DNA of 35,801 nucleotides. It comes from Calocera cornea HHB12733 (Eukaryota; Basidiomycota; Dacrymycetes; Dacrymycetales; Dacrymycetaceae). The stretch covers positions 6,489 to 42,289 of the forward strand of contig KV424091.1 of NCBI GenBank assembly GCA_001632435.1, in the 5' to 3' direction. The position numbers were made by a program, and so were the translations under genes. Below, in pieces: positions 32,400-35,801 of the stretch (the first letter of the stretch is position 1; every line of letters begins with the position of its first letter). The notes beneath the pieces are model-generated. The model worked only from the letters and a program-made list of their open reading frames with translations. It was not told the DNA's origin and made no database searches.

Positions 32400-32996
32400 C
32401 TTGATGCTGAAGATCTCTCAACGGGGAGGGTAGTTGCCAGATTGTTCAGCCGGAGCAGTGACGGGCCTTCGGATTCAGCGAGATGTGTCGAAGGAATTGA
32501 CCGGGTCCCTGTTTGTCACGACTGCAGTAACGCTGCAAGAGTTCATCATCAGGAGGTGGAACACGGTGGAAGCGCTGTACACCTGCATCCAAAATTTACA
32601 GCGGGCATGCTATGATTGCGCCAAAGTAGAAAGCGAATCCGGAACGAGGAGGATAGCCGAGGGCAAGTCTTTCATTGCAGTCCCGGGATGAATGTGTACG
32701 GCTTGGTCTCGCGATGTACAAGCGCCAAGATTGTGATCCACTCCGCCCTTACGCCGTGCTCCCGGTAGGCTTGACCGTGTCGTACCGGCGCCTTCTGCGC
32801 AATAAAGGGGTGACCATCGACTTGGTGGTGCGGGGGCGGGGTGTGAAGGAGCGAGCTCCTCCCATGCTCGGCAGCCGGCCGCAGTATAAATAGCGTCTGA
32901 CAGGTCCTGCCTTCAAATGTCAAACAGTGATTCGGAAGATAGACAGACATGGGTACTTGATGGAAAGTATGCCTCAGGTGCAAGCAACAGATGCTC
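32400..32996. other. Intergenic region, nothing recognised
   Basis: About 600 bp between the NLR remnant start and the DPH4 stop codon. One plus-strand ORF (32434-32691) shows no known domain. A GC-rich stretch near 32820-32885 looks promoter-like but has no assignable gene. Confidence 0.4.
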
Positions 32997-33630
32997 TCAA
33001 ACACCATCATCACCACCGGGAGCAACATCCATCCCGGTATCGGCGATATCCTCTCCGGCCTCTTCAAACTCTACCCAAACGACCTCCGAGCAACCACCGC
33101 ATTCGAGTAGATGCAGGTCCGCCTCCATGTCGGCCTCCCTGATCTTGTACAAGCTGCCGCAGCTACCCGCACACCGTACATTAGCATGCACCGATGTATG
33201 AGAAACGTGTAGTAACGTACCGACAGGGATATATCCAGACCTCACCCCTGTCGTCCATCGACAAGGAGAAGTCGTCGAGTGACACAACTTCCGCAGGGCG
33301 ACGGATCTTAGACTCGACCACCTCGTCCCTCGGCACAGCGCCACTCTCTTCCTCCTTCAGCCGCTCATCATACTCCTTCCTTCGCTCAGCTGACGACAGG
33401 GTGGCATAAGCTATAGTCAGGCGACCAATGTCGACCGTCTCTGATTGTTGAACAGGAGGGGAAGCGCCATTCTGCGCGGGGCTGACTGAGCCGGACGTGG
33501 AGCGTCGTTTGTCCGGATGATGCTGCAGCACAAGCCGGTGGTAGGCTTGCTTTATCTGCTGTTGGGTCGCATTCTCAGTCACGCCGAGAAGGGTGTAGTA
33601 AGACGGATATGTGGTGGTGGTGATGGTCAT
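32997..33630 (-). CDS. DPH4: DPH4/JJJ3-type J-domain co-chaperone with CSL zinc finger
   Basis: Exons 33630-33221 and 33162-32997 (58-nt intron) give 191 residues, the usual size. The J domain starts at YYTLLGV and has the HPD motif at 38-40 (QHHPDKRR), which stimulates Hsp70 ATPase. After a short Ser-rich loop the C-terminal CSL (DPH-type) zinc finger has Cys 136, 138, 158 and 161 (PCRCGSLYKI ... ECGGCSEVVWV), with the intron splitting the codon between the first two cysteines. The protein supports the first step of diphthamide synthesis on elongation factor 2 by acting with the Dph1-Dph2-Dph3 iron-sulfur system in the cytosol. It is divergent from the unrecognised gene at 34143. Confidence 0.94.
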
Positions 33631-34142
33631 CCAATTGGTGATGTATGTAGAGCGACGACGACACTTGTGAGGTCAAATCCTGGCTTAGTCAGCTCTTGGG
33701 CAGTGGGTCCAGTCACCTGATCGCAATCCAAGTGCCTTCGTTCGGAGGCAAATTCGTGCGTCTCATTCAAGTCTTCGAGCTGGCCAACGAGTTGAAATGC
33801 CTATTTATACTGAAACCTGATTATTCTTCATGGACTGTCCGCATTCTACCTTCGCTGGAGAAAGTTGCATGCGCTCTGCCTCCGGAATTGTACCAGCTAC
33901 AGGTAAGCAAACTTCGGCGCCTAAGGAAGCTTCCGGGAAACTATGTGCATCGCCTTCATCGCATTCGGACGCATCAAGGCGCCTGTTGTTCTATGTACGG
34001 CGCGTTTACGCGCATGGTTACGCGCTGTCGCGATCCTCGCATTGTTATTAATAAGTAGTTCTACCCAAATCTCTTGCTTTACATAGGTCCTTCCCCTCAG
34101 CAACCTCACTTTCCCCATAAGCACCCTTCTGCTTGGTGAGTG
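33631..34142. other. Divergent promoter region (DPH4 / unrecognised gene)
   Basis: About 510 bp between divergent start codons. Short ORFs only, with no clear core promoter motif. Confidence 0.45.
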
Positions 34143-35347
34143 ATGAGCGGACCCTCGTCGAAAAAGGATGGCGCGCTGGCAAGTCTCGGCTCAGCGATTG
34201 GGAAGATCAAATCCGGCGCCAACTTTATGTCGAGTCCTGTGAAGAAAGCGGCTGTGGATCTTGGATTGAAGGTATCCGGCGTTCATGAGGTTCGCACATT
34301 ACGATACCTGAGCTATTCTCGCAGTCAATAGTATTGAACCGTTCTTAGATGGTCCAGGAATACAGGGAAGAGTACCACGCTCTCACCGATTCCCTCGTGT
34401 TTCTCACGACCAGAGTGCTGAACGAGCTGCCGCCCAACGAGAACATCACCGATGAAACATGCAGTGAGTTTCAAGCGCTGAAAGAGTAATGCATCAAGTT
34501 TCGGGTATGCCATGTGGCTAACAACCACTGGAACTCTGGCAGGGACTGATAGTCAGCACCCTGGTTGCTGGAAAGCAGGTTATCAGCCGAAAAGGTGCTG
34601 CTTGCCAAACGGCTGATAGCCATGATCAGCACCTAGGGTCCGATACCTCCGTGGTCCGCGTCAAGAGAGTGCCAGTCGCGCTCTGGGACCTTCATGCATC
34701 TGTCCTTTGGACCACCATCTCTCCACCATTTCATTTGCTCGCTGCTCTCTCCATCCCCCCTACATTGCATGTATCTCCCACCAGCTTGCCCTTGTGGCCA
34801 ACATAATTGGGCCATTGTAGGACCTCCTTCTGGAGGGCCAGGCTAGGCAATGTATATGTGCATATATGCATACTTTGTCGACTTTCAGCTTCCAACTCAG
34901 AGGCAGTGACCGGAGTGGTGAGGGGATAAGGTGCGAAAAACACAATGCTGTGATGCCATTGAGTGTGATAGACTTTAGATCTTGGCTGCTTGGATGGACA
35001 CCAGACTGACGGATGATGCAACAGGCATAGATAGCTGTATCTAATCATAGTGCTGATATTAATGAACTATATTACTGAAAAACAGCCAGGTGCTGTTTAC
35101 TTATCACTTTCTGCTGCTTATCAGCCGCTTCACCTAAGAAAACAACATACTGTTAATCAGCAACTACCGGCTGCTCATAATCAGCTCCTTCGAGGGTCTC
35201 AGAGAACTTACCTGAAGGACGGTCGAAGAGGTCGAAGTCGCATTACAAGTTCGAAGCGTAGAGAGTACGTCGAAGATACTTCTTCATGCCTCTGAAACCA
35301 TGAAGAAGTTGGAGAAGAAGCTCGACAAGCAGACTCTTCGATTTACG
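34143..35347 (+). pseudogene. Unrecognised gene, apparently interrupted by a small element in exon 3
   Basis: ATG 34143 opens exon 1 (34143-34289, SSKKDGALASLGSAIGKIKSG), joined across a 59-nt intron to exon 2 (34349-34463, EYREEYHALTDSLVFLTTRVLNEL), then a GTGAGT donor. Exon 3 is inferred to start at 34543 with GGAC, break off at 34546, and resume at 35221. Skipping 34547-35220 keeps frame and yields VEEVEVALQVRSVE, then SETMKKLEKKLDKQ, ending at a GTGAGA donor at 35348. The protein is helical and charged with coiled-coil-like stretches, so a BAR-like or other membrane-curvature protein is possible, but no family is recognised. The next intron contains the start of a hAT element at 35386, and the remainder lies beyond the window. 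Alternatively 34547-35216 is in an intron and the exon 3 model is wrong. Confidence 0.4.
34547..35216. mobile_element. MITE-like insertion with imperfect inverted ends
   Basis: About 670 bp of non-coding sequence flanked by GGAC on both sides (34543-34546 and 35217-35220). The left end (CTGATAGTCAGCACC from 34546) resembles the inverse of a stretch near the right end (35160-35185, reading GCTGATTATGAGCAGCC on the minus strand), both followed by TTGCTG words. The right inverted end lies about 30 bp inside the GGAC border, so the boundaries are unsure. CAGC and TATCAGCCG words recur near both ends. No coding capacity was seen, so a non-autonomous DNA element is the best guess. Confidence 0.4.
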
Positions 35348-35385
35348 GTGAGATGGGGGTTGCATCCGTTTGCTTCTCCCTTTGT

Positions 35386-35801
35386 TAGGGATGGCATTGG
35401 TCCGGTTCAGTCCAGTTCGGGTTCCAAACCGTTCTGCATTTCAGAGTACGTGCGGTTTCAGTCCCTTCACAGTTCAGTTCCAGTCTGGGACTGGTTCTGA
35501 ACTGTTCTGAACCGGTTCTAACCATGATTACAGGGCGGACAGGACTAACTCAACATCATCATCAAGATCTTCCTGCCACATCACCGCCTCAAATGCTTTC
35601 CGTCTTGCTGCCTGCTGTGCCCTCATCTCTTCATTTGTTGCACCTGTTCTTCGCTCCTTGCGATAGCCAGCTTTGAGAAATTGCAAGGCCTCAAACCGTG
35701 CAGGAGACAGCCGATTCCGATTGCGTGTATCAGTGTTTGATGCACTGCTCCAGACACGTTCCACAGCAGTTGCGGAGCCTTGGATTGCAAGGTAATCCAA
35801 C
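35386..35801 (-). mobile_element. Second hAT element, cut by the window edge
   Basis: TAGGGATGG at 35386 repeats the terminal sequence of the first element (TAGGGATGTG), followed by GGTTC/GAACC subterminal words (35396-35522) and the transposase 3' end on the minus strand. The 8 bp just outside, CCCTTTGT (35378-35385), should be duplicated at the far end beyond the window if the insertion is complete. It sits in an apparent intron of the gene starting at 34143 and is in the opposite orientation to the element at 73-2922. Confidence 0.88.
35528..35801 (-). CDS. hAT transposase, C-terminal hATC domain (partial)
   Basis: The 90 visible codons run from the right window edge to the stop at 35528. 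They begin in the hATC dimerisation domain, with SATAVERVWSSASNTDTRNR and RFEALQFLKAGY nearly identical to the first element. The last about 40 residues differ clearly (RKERRTGATNEE against LKERVAGLTMEE), so the two elements are related families rather than copies of each other. The catalytic core lies outside the window and its integrity is unknown. Confidence 0.9.
   Translation of the reverse strand, partial: LDYLAIQGSATAVERVWSSASNTDTRNRNRLSPARFEALQFLKAGYRKERRTGATNEEMRAQQAARRKAFEAVMWQEDLDDDVELVLSAL

Noticed and set aside
1..35801. tRNA, rRNA, CRISPR array or bacterial mobile gene content
   Set aside because: I looked for GGTTCGA-type arms with matching stems, conserved rRNA blocks and regularly spaced direct repeats; the GGTTC words belong to hAT subterminal arrays and the only regular repeats encode TPR units.

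Overview
The window looks like nuclear DNA of a mushroom-forming basidiomycete (Agaricomycetes). The genes are split by many short introns (about 45-65 nt, nearly all GT-AG). The gene content includes families typical of that group: DUF6533 multi-span membrane proteins, a CE16 esterase, STAND/NLR-type proteins with 40-residue TPR units, and hAT transposons. No tRNA, rRNA, CRISPR or bacterial operon signal was seen. A 100-N assembly gap lies at 20897-20996.

Layout. (1) 1-3463: the C-terminal part of a TPR-repeat gene, split by a complete hAT element (73-2922) with a perfect 8-bp target duplication and an apparently intact transposase. (2) 4360-5716: a TATA promoter and an alpha-ketoglutarate-dependent xanthine dioxygenase (XanA type), convergent with (3) 6216-12144 (-): a complete 23-exon GCN2 eIF2-alpha kinase. 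(4) about 12455-13650: an AT-rich relic of a repeat that reaches the stop codon of (5) a membrane-anchored aspartic protease, 13613-15471 (-). (6) 16014-20712 (-): a class IV chitin synthase. (7) 22117-23780 and 24353-26054 (-): two tandem DUF6533-family membrane proteins. (8) 27115-28581: a tetraspanin. (9) 29149-30334: a secreted CE16/SGNH esterase. (10) 30690-32399 (-): a decayed NLR (STAND NTPase plus TPR) pseudogene. (11) 32997-33630 (-): the diphthamide co-chaperone DPH4. (12) 34143-35347: an unrecognised gene that appears broken by a small element in exon 3 and by the end of a second hAT element (35386 to the right edge) in the following intron.

How it fits together. The core (4.4-30 kb plus DPH4) is an ordinary block of intact genes: translation control (GCN2), translation-factor modification (DPH4), purine scavenging (xanthine dioxygenase), cell wall synthesis (chitin synthase), and secreted or membrane proteins. 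No pathway cluster is evident. The edges are where transposons and TPR/NLR-type genes sit, and those genes are broken. The most interesting items are the young-looking hAT insertion that leaves the TPR frame recoverable, the NLR relic whose P-loop and NTPase core are lost, and the DUF6533 pair that share a 17-nt microexon. Exon borders were read by eye from splice consensus, frame and family motifs; they are not backed by transcripts.
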